Source of the DNA: Chloroflexota bacterium
GTDB taxonomy: Bacteria; Chloroflexota; Anaerolineae; Aggregatilineales; J027
Length of the DNA: 64,000 nt
Direction: 5' to 3'
Assembly (NCBI GenBank): GCA_013112715.1
Contig: JABFGB010000027.1
Coordinates: 20,519 to 84,518 of the forward strand
Position 1 is the stretch's first letter. The number at the start of each line of letters is the position of its first letter. Below are positions 25,543 to 33,913 of this stretch, in pieces. A program made the position numbers and the translations under genes. The notes under the pieces are model-generated. The model was not told the DNA's origin. It ran no database searches and worked only from the letters and a program-made list of their open reading frames with translations.

Positions 25543-26106
25543 ATGGTAGATCAAGTCAAATCACCTGAAGCAGCAACTACACAACGAATCACCATTGCTG
25601 AATATCAGATGCTGCCCGAAACAAATCTTCCCATGCAATTGATTGATGGCGAGGTAATTATGGCTCCGTCCCCTGAATTTCCCCATCAGAAAACCGTTAC
25701 TAAGTTAACCCTTACGGTTGGTGGCATAGTTAACGGTGGTGAATTATGTATCGCCCCAATGGACGTTTACCTTGATGAAATCAATGCAGTACAGCCCGAT
25801 TTATTCTGGGTAAGTGCTGAAAACGACCACTGCAAATTGGTCGAAGGCTATTGGTACGGAGCGCCCGATTTCGTAATTGAAGTTTTATCCCCCAGCACCG
25901 CCCGTTTGGATCGCAGCAAAAAATTTAAGCTATATGAAAAATACGGGGTCTGCGAATATTGGATGGTAGACCCAGCGGCACAATTTATTGAAGTGTGGCA
26001 ACTGGTTGACCAAAAATTCGTTCAACTCGGCGTCTTTGGGCCGGATGAGCAGTTCCAATCGGCGGTATTGGGTCAGGTGATCGAACTCAAAACGATTTTT
26101 AGTTAG
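25543..26106 (+). CDS. Uma2-family putative PD-(D/E)XK endonuclease
   Basis: The 187-residue protein matches the Uma2 (DUF820) family, which has a restriction-like PD-(D/E)XK fold of unknown biological role. Motifs include LIDGEVIMAPSPEFPHQ, the Asp in AVQPDLFWVS, the Glu in DFVIEVLSPSTAR and the Lys helix KFKLYEKYGVCEYWMVDP. The ATG at 25543 has GAGGTGGG upstream and gives the family's usual length. The frame extends upstream to 25390 without fitting. Such genes are often many per genome in Chloroflexi and Cyanobacteria. It overlaps the convergent GH1 gene by 4 bases. Confidence 0.82.
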   Translation: MVDQVKSPEAATTQRITIAEYQMLPETNLPMQLIDGEVIMAPSPEFPHQKTVTKLTLTVGGIVNGGELCIAPMDVYLDEINAVQPDLFWVSAENDHCKLVEGYWYGAPDFVIEVLSPSTARLDRSKKFKLYEKYGVCEYWMVDPAAQFIEVWQLVDQKFVQLGVFGPDEQFQSAVLGQVIELKTIFS

Positions 26107-27479
26107 GCTCGGCTTGGTAATTTCACCTCTTTTTGGCCGGGCGAGCCGGGGAATAATTTTTCTTCCAATTGCGGCACATACTTGCGTACCATCTCACTCG
26201 AAAGCCCATTTGCCAGTGAGATCTCGCGGAAAAATTCCCCACTTTGGCGGATGGTACGTTCTTGCGTTTCAAAATTGGTGGCATACAGCCCAAAACGGAA
26301 TTGGGGATTATAACCCGCCGTCCACTCGAAATTATCCAGCAATGTCCAATAATAAATGCCGCGCACGGGCACATTAAAATTAATGGCCTGCCAGACACTA
26401 TGAACCATCCGCGCAATATACCAAGGGCGAACGTTATCCCCTTCATCGGGGGTACCCGTCTCGGTAATATAAATCGGCTTCCGCATGACATTCCAAATAT
26501 AGTTGATGCGCTCGAATGTCCCCTGCGGATAAATTTCACCCCACATCGGCGGCGAGGGGGGAGATTCGTCGTCCGGCACTTGTTTGAGGAAAAAAGTTTT
26601 GGGGCTAAGGGGCGCAAAGCCACCCCGATAGCGTTGATAAAAATTCAATCCGGCGTAATCATAAGTGCCCGCTAAATTGGGAATGACCAACGTTTTTCGT
26701 AAAGGCAGTCGCAGTTCCCCTGTCACCATGGCCTCCAAAAAAGCTCGATGGAAAACACTTTCCACTAGCTTAATCGGCAGGCCATTGACGATTCTAGGCG
26801 GCAAAGGATCAATTTTTAGCAGGTGCTTGGCAACCCCCACCAACGCATTCGGATAACGCGATTTGATAACCTGATACGCGCCCGCATGGGCACGCAGCAT
26901 CAACTCGGCGCAGCGATACATCTTGAACGGATTGCGTTTGCCGGGGTAAAACATCGCTACTAAATAGGCCTGTACCGCATAAACCATCGGCTCATTAAAC
27001 GTACACCAGAAATCATTTAAATCGCCGAGTGAGTCCACCACCGTTTCAGTAAATTTAATAAAGCGGTCAACGGTAGAATTCGCCAGCCATCCACCTTCAT
27101 TTTCCAGCCACATTGGGTTGGTGAAATGATGCAACGTGACCATCGGGCGCATCCCACGTTTTTGCAGCCCTTCCAGCATCTCACGGTATTTTTGCAGGGC
27201 GGCTTCATCAATCTTATCGGGTTCGGGCTGAATTCGACTCCATTCCACTGAGAGGCGATGGGTGTTATGGCCTAAATACTGCATCCGGTCAAAATCTTCA
27301 ACCCAGCGACCATCCCACCATTCACAGGCCCGCCCGTTTTTCTGTTTTTTAAAGACCGCGCCCGTTTCCATGTTTTCCCAGTGCGACCAGCTATTGTTCA
27401 TATGGCCCTCAACATGATGGGCGGCGGTAGCTGTGCCCCACAGGAAGCCTTCGGGAAATCGGTAGATGCCGTCTGCCAT
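26103..27479 (-). CDS. Glycoside hydrolase family 1 (beta-glycosidase)
   Basis: This 458-residue TIM-barrel enzyme should hydrolyse beta-linked glucosides or galactosides by the retaining mechanism. The N-terminal FPEGFLWGTATAAHHVEG is typical although the usual IEG is VEG. The acid/base Glu163 lies in TFNEP and the nucleophile Glu340 in YITETG. No signal peptide is present, so it acts in the cytoplasm on imported sugars or glycosides. CGGAG precedes the ATG. It starts 11 bases after the upstream membrane protein stop and is probably the last gene of that run. Specificity cannot be read from the sequence. Confidence 0.88.
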   Translation of the reverse strand: MADGIYRFPEGFLWGTATAAHHVEGHMNNSWSHWENMETGAVFKKQKNGRACEWWDGRWVEDFDRMQYLGHNTHRLSVEWSRIQPEPDKIDEAALQKYREMLEGLQKRGMRPMVTLHHFTNPMWLENEGGWLANSTVDRFIKFTETVVDSLGDLNDFWCTFNEPMVYAVQAYLVAMFYPGKRNPFKMYRCAELMLRAHAGAYQVIKSRYPNALVGVAKHLLKIDPLPPRIVNGLPIKLVESVFHRAFLEAMVTGELRLPLRKTLVIPNLAGTYDYAGLNFYQRYRGGFAPLSPKTFFLKQVPDDESPPSPPMWGEIYPQGTFERINYIWNVMRKPIYITETGTPDEGDNVRPWYIARMVHSVWQAINFNVPVRGIYYWTLLDNFEWTAGYNPQFRFGLYATNFETQERTIRQSGEFFREISLANGLSSEMVRKYVPQLEEKLFPGSPGQKEVKLPSRA

Positions 27480-27490
27480 GAACGCTCCGT

Positions 27491-28453
27491 TTAGTCGGTA
27501 GTCTCTCTAAAATAAATTTCGTAGGAAATGACCGCACCACTCTCACAACCATCAGTACGCGCTTCTAGCCGTTCGGTTGTCGCGCCATAGTCAGGCAGGC
27601 TCACGATATAGGTAACGCCGGGTTCCATCTTGAAGTCGGCATACCCAAGCCCAATTTCAGGCTTCAGACCTGTATAAAATACTTGACTCTGTTGACCGCC
27701 CACCCCGGCCCAACGCACTTCAATCGCCACACCGGGAATTTGGATACTCGTTTCTTCCTGAACATAAATATGAATCATGCCGGGATTGGCAGCATCACAA
27801 AATGGACGCTGTTGGACTACCTCCATCTCGCCTGCGATACTTGGCTGGGTGGCGTCAGGGCCAACCGGAATCGTCTCCTGCACAATCGTCACCTCGGGGG
27901 TGGCGGTCTTAGTTGCGATGGGTGGCGTCGTTGGCGTCGGGGTCGGCAGTGTAACCTGTGGGGTCGGCGTCGGTGTGTTAGAAATACTGAAAACCCCTAT
28001 ATCGCAATTGGTCTGAACATCCGGCTGCCCTTGAAAAATGGCGATTAAATTGCGAATGGCTTGAATATCGGCACTGGTTTGAATACGTCCCTGCCGGGTC
28101 AAGGTGCAGACTGTATCAGCAGCAAGCTGAAAAGGATCACCACTGGGTTCAACTTGTGCCAGCAAATTATAGGCCCGGTCTAAATTTCCGGTATAGGCAT
28201 AATCAAGCCCGACCGCAATCACATAATTGATTTGATCCTCTTCGCGGAGCTTGTCGGGGCCAGTGTTGCGCTCAATCACCGGGTCAACTTGCCATGTATA
28301 AAACAGCCCTACCCCCAAACCAATCGCCAAACCGATGATGCTGATGACCACATAAACAGCCGTATGCGGTTTTTGGCGCACCCCCGGCTCATAAATCAAA
28401 TCTTCGTCAGCATTGGGTTGCTCAGTTTTAAGGTTGGGTTTAATTTCAGACAT
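27491..28453 (-). CDS. Membrane-anchored protein with Thr/Pro linker and C-terminal beta domain
   Basis: A 30-residue cytosolic head is followed by one membrane helix near residues 33-53 (VISIIGLAIGLGVGLFYTW). A helical domain comes next (AVGLDYAYTGNLDRAYNLLA), resembling a degenerate TPR. The Thr/Pro-rich linker (SNTPTPTPQVTLPTPTPTTP) near 160-190 leads to a C-terminal beta domain of about 110 residues that may be a carbohydrate- or protein-binding fold. The protein downstream at 28478 shares its N-terminal plan. Function unknown; both are probably part of the envelope. Confidence 0.62.
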   Translation of the reverse strand: MSEIKPNLKTEQPNADEDLIYEPGVRQKPHTAVYVVISIIGLAIGLGVGLFYTWQVDPVIERNTGPDKLREEDQINYVIAVGLDYAYTGNLDRAYNLLAQVEPSGDPFQLAADTVCTLTRQGRIQTSADIQAIRNLIAIFQGQPDVQTNCDIGVFSISNTPTPTPQVTLPTPTPTTPPIATKTATPEVTIVQETIPVGPDATQPSIAGEMEVVQQRPFCDAANPGMIHIYVQEETSIQIPGVAIEVRWAGVGGQQSQVFYTGLKPEIGLGYADFKMEPGVTYIVSLPDYGATTERLEARTDGCESGAVISYEIYFRETTD

Positions 28454-28477
28454 GCACTTTCACGCATTTGGGGATAT

Positions 28478-28879
28478 TTAGGAACGGAAACTTTCCATAA
28501 TGGGCGTGAGCCGACCAAAGCCCTCCGCGAGCGCCACCAAGTCTCGAATCAGCGCCGGGTCAGCCCCTTGACTGATATAACGTTCGGTCAGCACTTGGAC
28601 CCATTCTGGGATATTATCAATTTGATAACTGCGTCCATCATCACACTCTGGAACACCAACTGCCCGTAAGGGTTGGAGACGATCCAACGCCTTATTGAGA
28701 TCACCGTCTTCACGATAGCCGCGTGCCACCATCAGGGTATATTCTTCTTGATAGCTGTCCGAAAGCTGGCACATATAGCTGTTGCGATATTCTACCGGAT
28801 ATTGCACCCAGCCAACATAGACACCCACGCCAATCCCCAAAGCAATTGTAATGATTCCAGTGAGCAAGTAATTTCGCAT
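28478..28879 (-). CDS. Short membrane protein related to its neighbour
   Basis: The 133-residue protein has an N-terminal membrane helix (YLLTGIITIALGIGVGVYVGW) and then a helical domain with TLMVARGYREDGDLNKALDR, echoing the helix and AYTGNLDRAYNLLAQ pattern of the 320-residue neighbour. It lacks the linker and C-terminal domain. The gap to the neighbour is 24 bases, so the two are probably cotranscribed and may interact. The ribosome binding site is weak. Function unknown. Confidence 0.58.
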   Translation of the reverse strand: MRNYLLTGIITIALGIGVGVYVGWVQYPVEYRNSYMCQLSDSYQEEYTLMVARGYREDGDLNKALDRLQPLRAVGVPECDDGRSYQIDNIPEWVQVLTERYISQGADPALIRDLVALAEGFGRLTPIMESFRS

Positions 28880-28891
28880 CTGTCGGTTTGC

Positions 28892-29659
28892 CTAGCTTTT
28901 TGGCCCAATCAGGCTGTCTAAATACGCGACATCTTCACGGCGCGAAATCATAATATCACGTTTACTGGTTTTCGTCGTCCAATGCAATCCCAACAATTCG
29001 CAGGCGTGGATAAACATTTGGCGTATATCTTCGGACATATTGGTGAAAATATAGCGGCGGTAATCTTTGCCCTTAACGATATTTTGGCTGCGCGTGCCGT
29101 CACTATGATACAACCCTTTGAAGAATTCGAGGGGGTATTGATCTACGATTTCCTGCTGCCATTGTTCTAGCTGAATTTTTCGCCGATACTTCATGCCCTC
29201 ACCGTGCTGAGGGAAAAGTTCGGGCCATTCATTTGAATAGCAGGTGACATCTACACAATTACATTTGCGCTTGAAAGGAGTAACTTGGTTATAAGGTAAA
29301 ATGGTCTGAATCGCTTGGACGCACCCAGCGATGATATTGGGATAGCGAGTATCCAATGTTATTCTGATTTTATATGTACTTCGGGTTGGTGATAGGCAAC
29401 CATCCCCCAGATACAAACCTAAAAGATAAGCATAAGTTCTTTGAAGTTCTCCATCAAACGCTTCGTAAATCCGAGTCTTTGGACTGAACAATTTATCTTC
29501 TAATGCCAATTGTTCAAGTTGGGCAACATTAGAATATTGGGTGATACAATCCCTAACTGTGGTTCTCGGAATCCCCATCATGTTAGCAATCTGAAGTTTG
29601 TTGTATCCTTCAGACCATAATTCAAGTACACGCTTTTTTTCTTCAAAGGTTCGGGTCAT
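28892..29659 (-). CDS. Solo LAGLIDADG homing endonuclease-like protein with HTH
   Basis: The 255-residue protein has two LAGLIDADG-type helices: YLLGLYLGDGCLSP near residues 78-91 and FFKGLYHSDGTR near 179-190, each ending in the catalytic-type Asp. An N-terminal helix-turn-helix precedes them (YNKLQIANMMGIPRTTVRDC). It is not embedded in an intein or intron in this window. Either it is a free-standing homing endonuclease or a regulator built on that fold. It lies beside tRNA-Leu. No ribosome binding site precedes the ATG. Confidence 0.72.
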   Translation of the reverse strand: MTRTFEEKKRVLELWSEGYNKLQIANMMGIPRTTVRDCITQYSNVAQLEQLALEDKLFSPKTRIYEAFDGELQRTYAYLLGLYLGDGCLSPTRSTYKIRITLDTRYPNIIAGCVQAIQTILPYNQVTPFKRKCNCVDVTCYSNEWPELFPQHGEGMKYRRKIQLEQWQQEIVDQYPLEFFKGLYHSDGTRSQNIVKGKDYRRYIFTNMSEDIRQMFIHACELLGLHWTTKTSKRDIMISRREDVAYLDSLIGPKS

Positions 29660-29713
29660 AATACACCATAGTTTTGAGAACTGAGGAGATTAATTCTATT
29701 ATGCCGTGTGTAG

Positions 29714-29753
29714 GGGAAAAAATAAAAGTCAGGCTTCTAAATCACCTGACTTT
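29714..29753 (-). terminator. Terminator of tRNA-Leu
   Basis: AAAGTCAGG at 29725-29733 pairs with CCTGACTTT at 29745-29753. On the minus strand the stem is followed by TATTTTTTCC, a few bases after the tRNA 3' end, as expected for a tRNA transcript. Confidence 0.85.
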
Positions 29754-29758
29754 CGTTG

Positions 29759-29841
29759 TGCCGGAGGTGGGAATCGAACCCACAAGGGTTTCCCCACACG
29801 AGTTTGAGTCGTGCATGTTTGCCAAGTTTCATCACTCCGGC
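29759..29841 (-). tRNA. tRNA-Leu (anticodon CAA)
   Basis: Read on the minus strand, GCCGGAG pairs with CTCCGGC as the acceptor stem. The anticodon arm is CACGA-CTCAAAC-TCGTG, giving anticodon CAA for leucine codon UUG. The variable arm TGGGGAAACCCT is longer than in most tRNAs, as in leucine tRNAs. The T arm is GTGGG-TTCGATT-CCCAC. CCA is not encoded. A near-consensus promoter and a terminator flank it. Confidence 0.92.
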
Positions 29842-29854
29842 GCTTGTATAAGCC

Positions 29855-29883
29855 ATAATAAGCATTTTAACAAAAATTGTCAA
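29855..29883 (-). promoter_or_regulatory. Near-consensus sigma-70 promoter of tRNA-Leu
   Basis: On the minus strand TTGACA (29883-29878) and TATTAT (29860-29855) are exactly 17 bases apart, and the tRNA 5' end is 14 bases past the -10 box. The -35 box touches the first base of the start codon of the divergent sigma gene, so the two transcripts compete for this region. Confidence 0.8.
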
Positions 29884-30509
29884 TGACTAATTTTCCAAGT
29901 GACGAAAAAATACTGATTGCCACCGCCCAACAAGGCAATCTTGAGGCATTCAATGGGTTGGTAGTGCTGTACCAAGACATGGCGTTTAGTGTCGCCTATC
30001 GCATTTTGCAAGATGATGGCATGGCGGCGGATGTTACGCAGAATGCTATGATTGCCGCCTATCGCAAAATTGACCAGTTTCGGGGCGATAACTTTAAGTC
30101 GTGGCTAATGCGGATTGTCACCAACGCCTGTTATGACGAGCTGCGCTTGAAAAAACGACACCCCACCGCCTCGCTTGACGACATAGAAGGAGAGGGTGAC
30201 GGTCTATATTTTGATGCGGAAGACGATGCCCCCTTGATGGCGACCATCGAAGGGCCAGAACGAGTCGTTGAACGCAGTGAATTGCAGGCCGTCATTGAAA
30301 ACTGCCTGCAACAACTGAGTGCCTCCTATCGTGTCATCGTGGTCTTAGCCGATGTCGAAGGTTATAGCTATGAGGAAGCGGCAAGTATCAGTGGAATTTC
30401 ATTGGGCACAGTCAAGTCTCGCCTCAGCCGTGCCCGCTCGAATTTACGCGATTGCCTGCGGAAAAAAGCGGAACTTTTACCAGATCAATATCGTCAGGAT
30501 AATAGCTGA
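29883..30509 (+). CDS. ECF sigma factor (RpoE-like)
   Basis: The 208-residue factor has region 2 (LILATAQQG-like entry near residue 10, then YQDMAFSVAYRILQDDGMAA, FKSWLMRIVTNACYDELRLK) and region 4 (LSASYRVIVVLADVEGYSYE, then the helix-turn-helix SISGISLGTVKSRLSRAR). The gene is followed after 67 bases by an anti-sigma-like gene, the usual arrangement. No ribosome binding site is visible before the ATG at 29883, and only about 40 bases separate it from the tRNA, so its message may be leaderless or start inside the tRNA gene. The signal it serves is unknown. Confidence 0.85.
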   Translation: MTNFPSDEKILIATAQQGNLEAFNGLVVLYQDMAFSVAYRILQDDGMAADVTQNAMIAAYRKIDQFRGDNFKSWLMRIVTNACYDELRLKKRHPTASLDDIEGEGDGLYFDAEDDAPLMATIEGPERVVERSELQAVIENCLQQLSASYRVIVVLADVEGYSYEEAASISGISLGTVKSRLSRARSNLRDCLRKKAELLPDQYRQDNS

Positions 30510-30576
30510 TTGAAAGATTGTGTGGGGAAAATGTCAGTTTCGCGTCAGGTAAACCACCCCACACCGGAGTATTTAG

Positions 30577-31638
30577 ATGTCGGTTAATCGTATCTCACCG
30601 GAAGACTTGATGGCGCTGTCGGCCTATCTCGACGGCGCTCTCGACCCACCAGAGCGTTCTTCCCTCGAACGTCGTCTGGCAACCGAGCCACTGCTGCGTG
30701 CTGAACTTAATAGTTTGCGCGACACGGTGAACTTGGTTAAATCGCTGCCCCGCCTAAAAGCACCGCGCGACTTTACCCTCACGTCTGCGATGCTTGCACA
30801 AACGAGTGGAGGTAGCAGTATTTCACATCACCCAAAAATCATCCGCCTAGCCCGATTTAATCGTTGGCAAGTGGCGAGTATTGCGACCCTTGCGGCTTCG
30901 ATTTTGTTGGTATTCATCGGTTTGTTTGCGGGGTTTGACAATACAGCCAGCGAAGATATGGATGCAAATGAAGCCCACCAAGAATCAGTGCCGGACGTTA
31001 ATGGGGAAGCTGTTGAAGCTGGTATTTCTAAACCTACTTTTACGCCTACACTGGACTTGAGCAGTATCATGCGAAATGGAACCACAACCTCAGCATCCAG
31101 CGCTCCCGGAGTATCCGATGTCATGGGTACACAGCAACCTAGCGGAGCGGTAGAGGGAGGTGATTCGGCTGAAGGCCCCGCGCCTGTACCCCCGCCAAGC
31201 CAACCAACAGGGCTTTTGGGCGACACAGCAAGTGAAGATGAGGCTGACGATGGCTATGTCGCAGCGACCCAAACGAGTCAGTCACCCGTGAACCCATCGG
31301 CGGCTATTCCTCAAACAAGTGGGCAAGCAGGATCAGCAGCGAATAATCCAACCGCCGAGACCATGACTTTCGCAGCAGCGCCAACCGCGACGGCACAGCC
31401 CAGTCCTGCCACCACTAGCAGTTCGGCCACAAAGGTCGCTGAAGAAGCTAGGCCAGATGACACCACACCGTCTTCCAATGAGCCTGCTGTGGAACCAGCG
31501 CCCGAAACTGGTCGTGCTGAATTCGACAAATCGGTGGATGAGGGTGAAGGGTTTGAAATCAACGCCCTGCTGGTAGTCGGGCTATTTGGAGTAATTGCTT
31601 CGATTCTCGCATTGGCCTACACATGGCGCAAACACTAA
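30577..31638 (+). CDS. Anti-sigma factor-like membrane protein with disordered extracellular region
   Basis: Residues 1-75 resemble a RseA/RsgI-type anti-sigma domain: LMALSAYLDGALDPPERSSL and LATEPLLRAELNSLRDTV. The zinc-binding HxxxCxxC of many ECF anti-sigmas is absent. A membrane helix follows near 105-125, then about 200 residues of Ser, Thr, Ala and Pro, then a second hydrophobic segment (ALLVVGLFGVIASILALAYT) and RKH. It probably sequesters the upstream sigma factor at the membrane. Two membrane segments put both ends in the cytosol. The long exposed middle may sense envelope stress or serve as a protease target. Confidence 0.75.
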   Translation: MSVNRISPEDLMALSAYLDGALDPPERSSLERRLATEPLLRAELNSLRDTVNLVKSLPRLKAPRDFTLTSAMLAQTSGGSSISHHPKIIRLARFNRWQVASIATLAASILLVFIGLFAGFDNTASEDMDANEAHQESVPDVNGEAVEAGISKPTFTPTLDLSSIMRNGTTTSASSAPGVSDVMGTQQPSGAVEGGDSAEGPAPVPPPSQPTGLLGDTASEDEADDGYVAATQTSQSPVNPSAAIPQTSGQAGSAANNPTAETMTFAAAPTATAQPSPATTSSSATKVAEEARPDDTTPSSNEPAVEPAPETGRAEFDKSVDEGEGFEINALLVVGLFGVIASILALAYTWRKH

Positions 31639-31648
31639 TCAGGGCCAC

Positions 31649-32158
31649 ATGAGCACGGGTGTCAACTTTTGTGTCCGCTGTGGGCAACCCCTTCACGATC
31701 GAGAAGTATTCGGAAAAATACGCCGTACCTGCTCAGGGTGCGGCTATATTCATTTTCTCGACCCAAAAGTGGCCGCCATTGTATTTATTGTGGATGAGCA
31801 CCGCGTCTTGTTGGTTAAACGCGCCGAAAATCCCGAAAAAGGCAAATGGTCGCTTCCCGGCGGATTTGTGGATGCTGGCGAAGACCCCCGCGAGGCTGCC
31901 ATCCGTGAAGCCTATGAAGAAACTGGTTTGCGGGTGACAATCACCCGATTGCTAGACGTGTTTTATTTCCAATCCCCCAATGGCAGCCCTACCCCGATTG
32001 TGATTGCATTTGAGGCGCAGATGATCGGCGGGGCGCTTTGTGCAGCGGATGATGCTGAGGAAGTAGCATGGTTCGCGGCAGATAAGTTACCCGAACTTGC
32101 CTTTGCCAGTACCCATGCCCTAATCAGTCGTTGGCGCACTAGCCTATCTTGCGAATAA
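31649..32158 (+). CDS. NUDIX hydrolase with N-terminal zinc ribbon
   Basis: The 169-residue enzyme has a zinc ribbon (NFCVRCGQPL and CSGCGY) followed by a NUDIX domain. The box GGFVDAGEDPREAAIREAYE and ETG contains the metal-binding Glu pair (REXXEE pattern). NADH pyrophosphatase NudC has a similar ribbon, but its SQPWPFPxS motif is not seen, so another nucleoside diphosphate derivative is likely. A weak AGGG precedes the ATG, 10 bases after the anti-sigma stop. It overlaps the convergent SDR gene by 20 bases. Confidence 0.83.
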   Translation: MSTGVNFCVRCGQPLHDREVFGKIRRTCSGCGYIHFLDPKVAAIVFIVDEHRVLLVKRAENPEKGKWSLPGGFVDAGEDPREAAIREAYEETGLRVTITRLLDVFYFQSPNGSPTPIVIAFEAQMIGGALCAADDAEEVAWFAADKLPELAFASTHALISRWRTSLSCE

Positions 32159-33041
32159 GGCTCAACCAGCGCGAATTTAATTCCCAGCGCCACAGCAAAC
32201 GCATTAACAGCGGGAAATGCCGTTCAGCAAAAATCCCCAACTGTACCATCCGCCCGCCAAAAATCATTTCCCGTTTGCCCTGTACCAACCCCTCAGCGAT
32301 TTTCTCCGCAATGACTTCAGGGTCTTCCACCCGATACCACCAATACGAGGAGACAGCTTCTTCGACCTCTGGAGGAAGCATTTCGGTGCGTGTCCAACCG
32401 GGCTGCACTAGCAGCACCCGCACCCCTGAGCCAATCAATTCCCGCGAAAGTGCATCCGAAAATCCCGACAGACCAAACTTGCTGGCGACATAGGCCACAA
32501 AACCCGGCGTAGGCGCACGGCCCAAGCCTGACCCCACATTGATGACGTAGCCCTCGCGTTGGGCCAGCATCGTCGGGAGTACCAGATGGGTAAGTTGTAC
32601 CGCCGCTATCAAATTGACCGCCAAAATCTCGTCAATTTTTTCGGGGGTAAATTCATGAAATAGACCACCACCTGTGATACCCGCGTTATTCACCAAAACA
32701 TCAATCCGACCAAAAGCATCTTTGGTTTTTTGGACGACTTGTTGCTGAACGGCGGGGTCGGAAATATCCCCGGCAATAGCTAAAACAGCCTCAGCATACG
32801 GTTCGATCTCGCGGTGGACGACTTCTAATTTTTCGGCACGGCGGGCTACCAAAACGACCCTCGCCCCGCGTCGAGCAAAAGTCATAGCCAGACCGCGTCC
32901 AATCCCCGACGATGCCCCGGTGACGATTACGACTTTATCACCCAACACCAGTGCTGAGTGTTCAGGAGCAAAATAGCGCCAGAACCAATAAATCGTCCCG
33001 CCTAAAAATCCGCCAAAAAACATGCGCCGCATCATATTCAT
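32139..33041 (-). CDS. Membrane-tethered short-chain dehydrogenase/reductase
   Basis: This 300-residue SDR binds NAD(P) through VTGASSGIGRGLAMTFARRG and has NNAG near 115. The catalytic Tyr/Lys pair is in FVAYVASKFGLSGF, preceded by the Ser in VINVGSGLGRA. A hydrophobic N-terminal segment (MFFGGFLGGTIYWFWRYF) may anchor it to the membrane. Its start overlaps the methyltransferase stop by 4 bases (ATGA), so the two are coupled and may act on the same lipid or quinone-like substrate. The substrate is not deducible. Confidence 0.85.
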   Translation of the reverse strand: MNMMRRMFFGGFLGGTIYWFWRYFAPEHSALVLGDKVVIVTGASSGIGRGLAMTFARRGARVVLVARRAEKLEVVHREIEPYAEAVLAIAGDISDPAVQQQVVQKTKDAFGRIDVLVNNAGITGGGLFHEFTPEKIDEILAVNLIAAVQLTHLVLPTMLAQREGYVINVGSGLGRAPTPGFVAYVASKFGLSGFSDALSRELIGSGVRVLLVQPGWTRTEMLPPEVEEAVSSYWWYRVEDPEVIAEKIAEGLVQGKREMIFGGRMVQLGIFAERHFPLLMRLLWRWELNSRWLSLIRKIG

Positions 33042-33847
33042 GCCGCACTTCCTTTCACGGGGCCGAGTTTACGGGCAATCCCGATTTGATTGACCCCGAA
33101 CGTCAGCGGCGTCCATGCGGTGCGGGTCATGACTTGAAATAAGGCTGGCCCTCCAAACAAGGCAAATTGAATTTTGGCAGGGATATACGGCAGATAGGGC
33201 ACATCCCACAGACCGTCTCCAAAATGGCGCAGCATCTTAAAATTCGCGGCCTCGCACCATACCCGCCATTGTTTGGGTGGCTGCACATTGATATGAGTCG
33301 GGTCTTTGCCAATTGCATCGGTCTTGGGGTCTTTAAAACGGCGCAGGCTGTAACCGGGATTAGGTGTGACGAACAACCACAAGCCGCCATCTCTCAAAAT
33401 GCGATTGACTTGGCGGATGGTATCGGCGGGATCGGGGAGATGTTCGACCAGATGCAATCCCACCACGACTGAAAATTCGCCATCCCCGAAGGCGCTCAGA
33501 TCATCGGCACTCATCATCATGGTCGTTGCTTTGGGAGCATTTTGGCGGGTCTGTTCGATGCTGTAAGCGGCTAAATCTATGCCGACGCATTCAAAATCAT
33601 CTTGCAACAGGCCGATTAAGTGCCCTAAACCACAGCCGAGTTCGAGCAATTTACCACCACCCGATGGGGCATAGCGCCGCACCAACGCGGCATAATAGCG
33701 CCGTGCAAACCAATACATGCTGTATTTACCCAGTGGGCGGTCAGCATAGTTGTAGCTCTCAAAATATTCCTGACCATATTCCTCTAGGACACTTTCCGGT
33801 ACACCTTCTACCGGGGCGATTTTGTCATCCGACATTTTTTGCGTCAT
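33038..33847 (-). CDS. Class I SAM-dependent methyltransferase
   Basis: The 269-residue enzyme has motif I GKLLELGCGLGHLIGLL near residue 67, motif II ECVGIDLAAYSIEQT, the post-I acidic ADDLSAFGDGEFSVVVGLHL and VEHLPDPADTIRQVNRILRD. This is the Methyltransf_11 type. A final 90-residue region without catalytic motifs contains hydrophobic patches and could bind a lipid. The gene is directly upstream of and coupled to the SDR gene, so the pair may modify one metabolite. The methyl acceptor is unknown. Confidence 0.83.
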   Translation of the reverse strand: MTQKMSDDKIAPVEGVPESVLEEYGQEYFESYNYADRPLGKYSMYWFARRYYAALVRRYAPSGGGKLLELGCGLGHLIGLLQDDFECVGIDLAAYSIEQTRQNAPKATTMMMSADDLSAFGDGEFSVVVGLHLVEHLPDPADTIRQVNRILRDGGLWLFVTPNPGYSLRRFKDPKTDAIGKDPTHINVQPPKQWRVWCEAANFKMLRHFGDGLWDVPYLPYIPAKIQFALFGGPALFQVMTRTAWTPLTFGVNQIGIARKLGPVKGSAA

Positions 33848-33913
33848 TCATTTGCCTCACTGCATAAAGTGGGCCAATATCCAATTGTAGTACACCTATG
33901 GAGAACCTGTGGA

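Noticed and set aside
31595..31648. Longer NUDIX start inside the anti-sigma gene
   Set aside because: It overlaps the upstream gene by about 40 bases, has no ribosome binding site and precedes the zinc ribbon with unrelated sequence.
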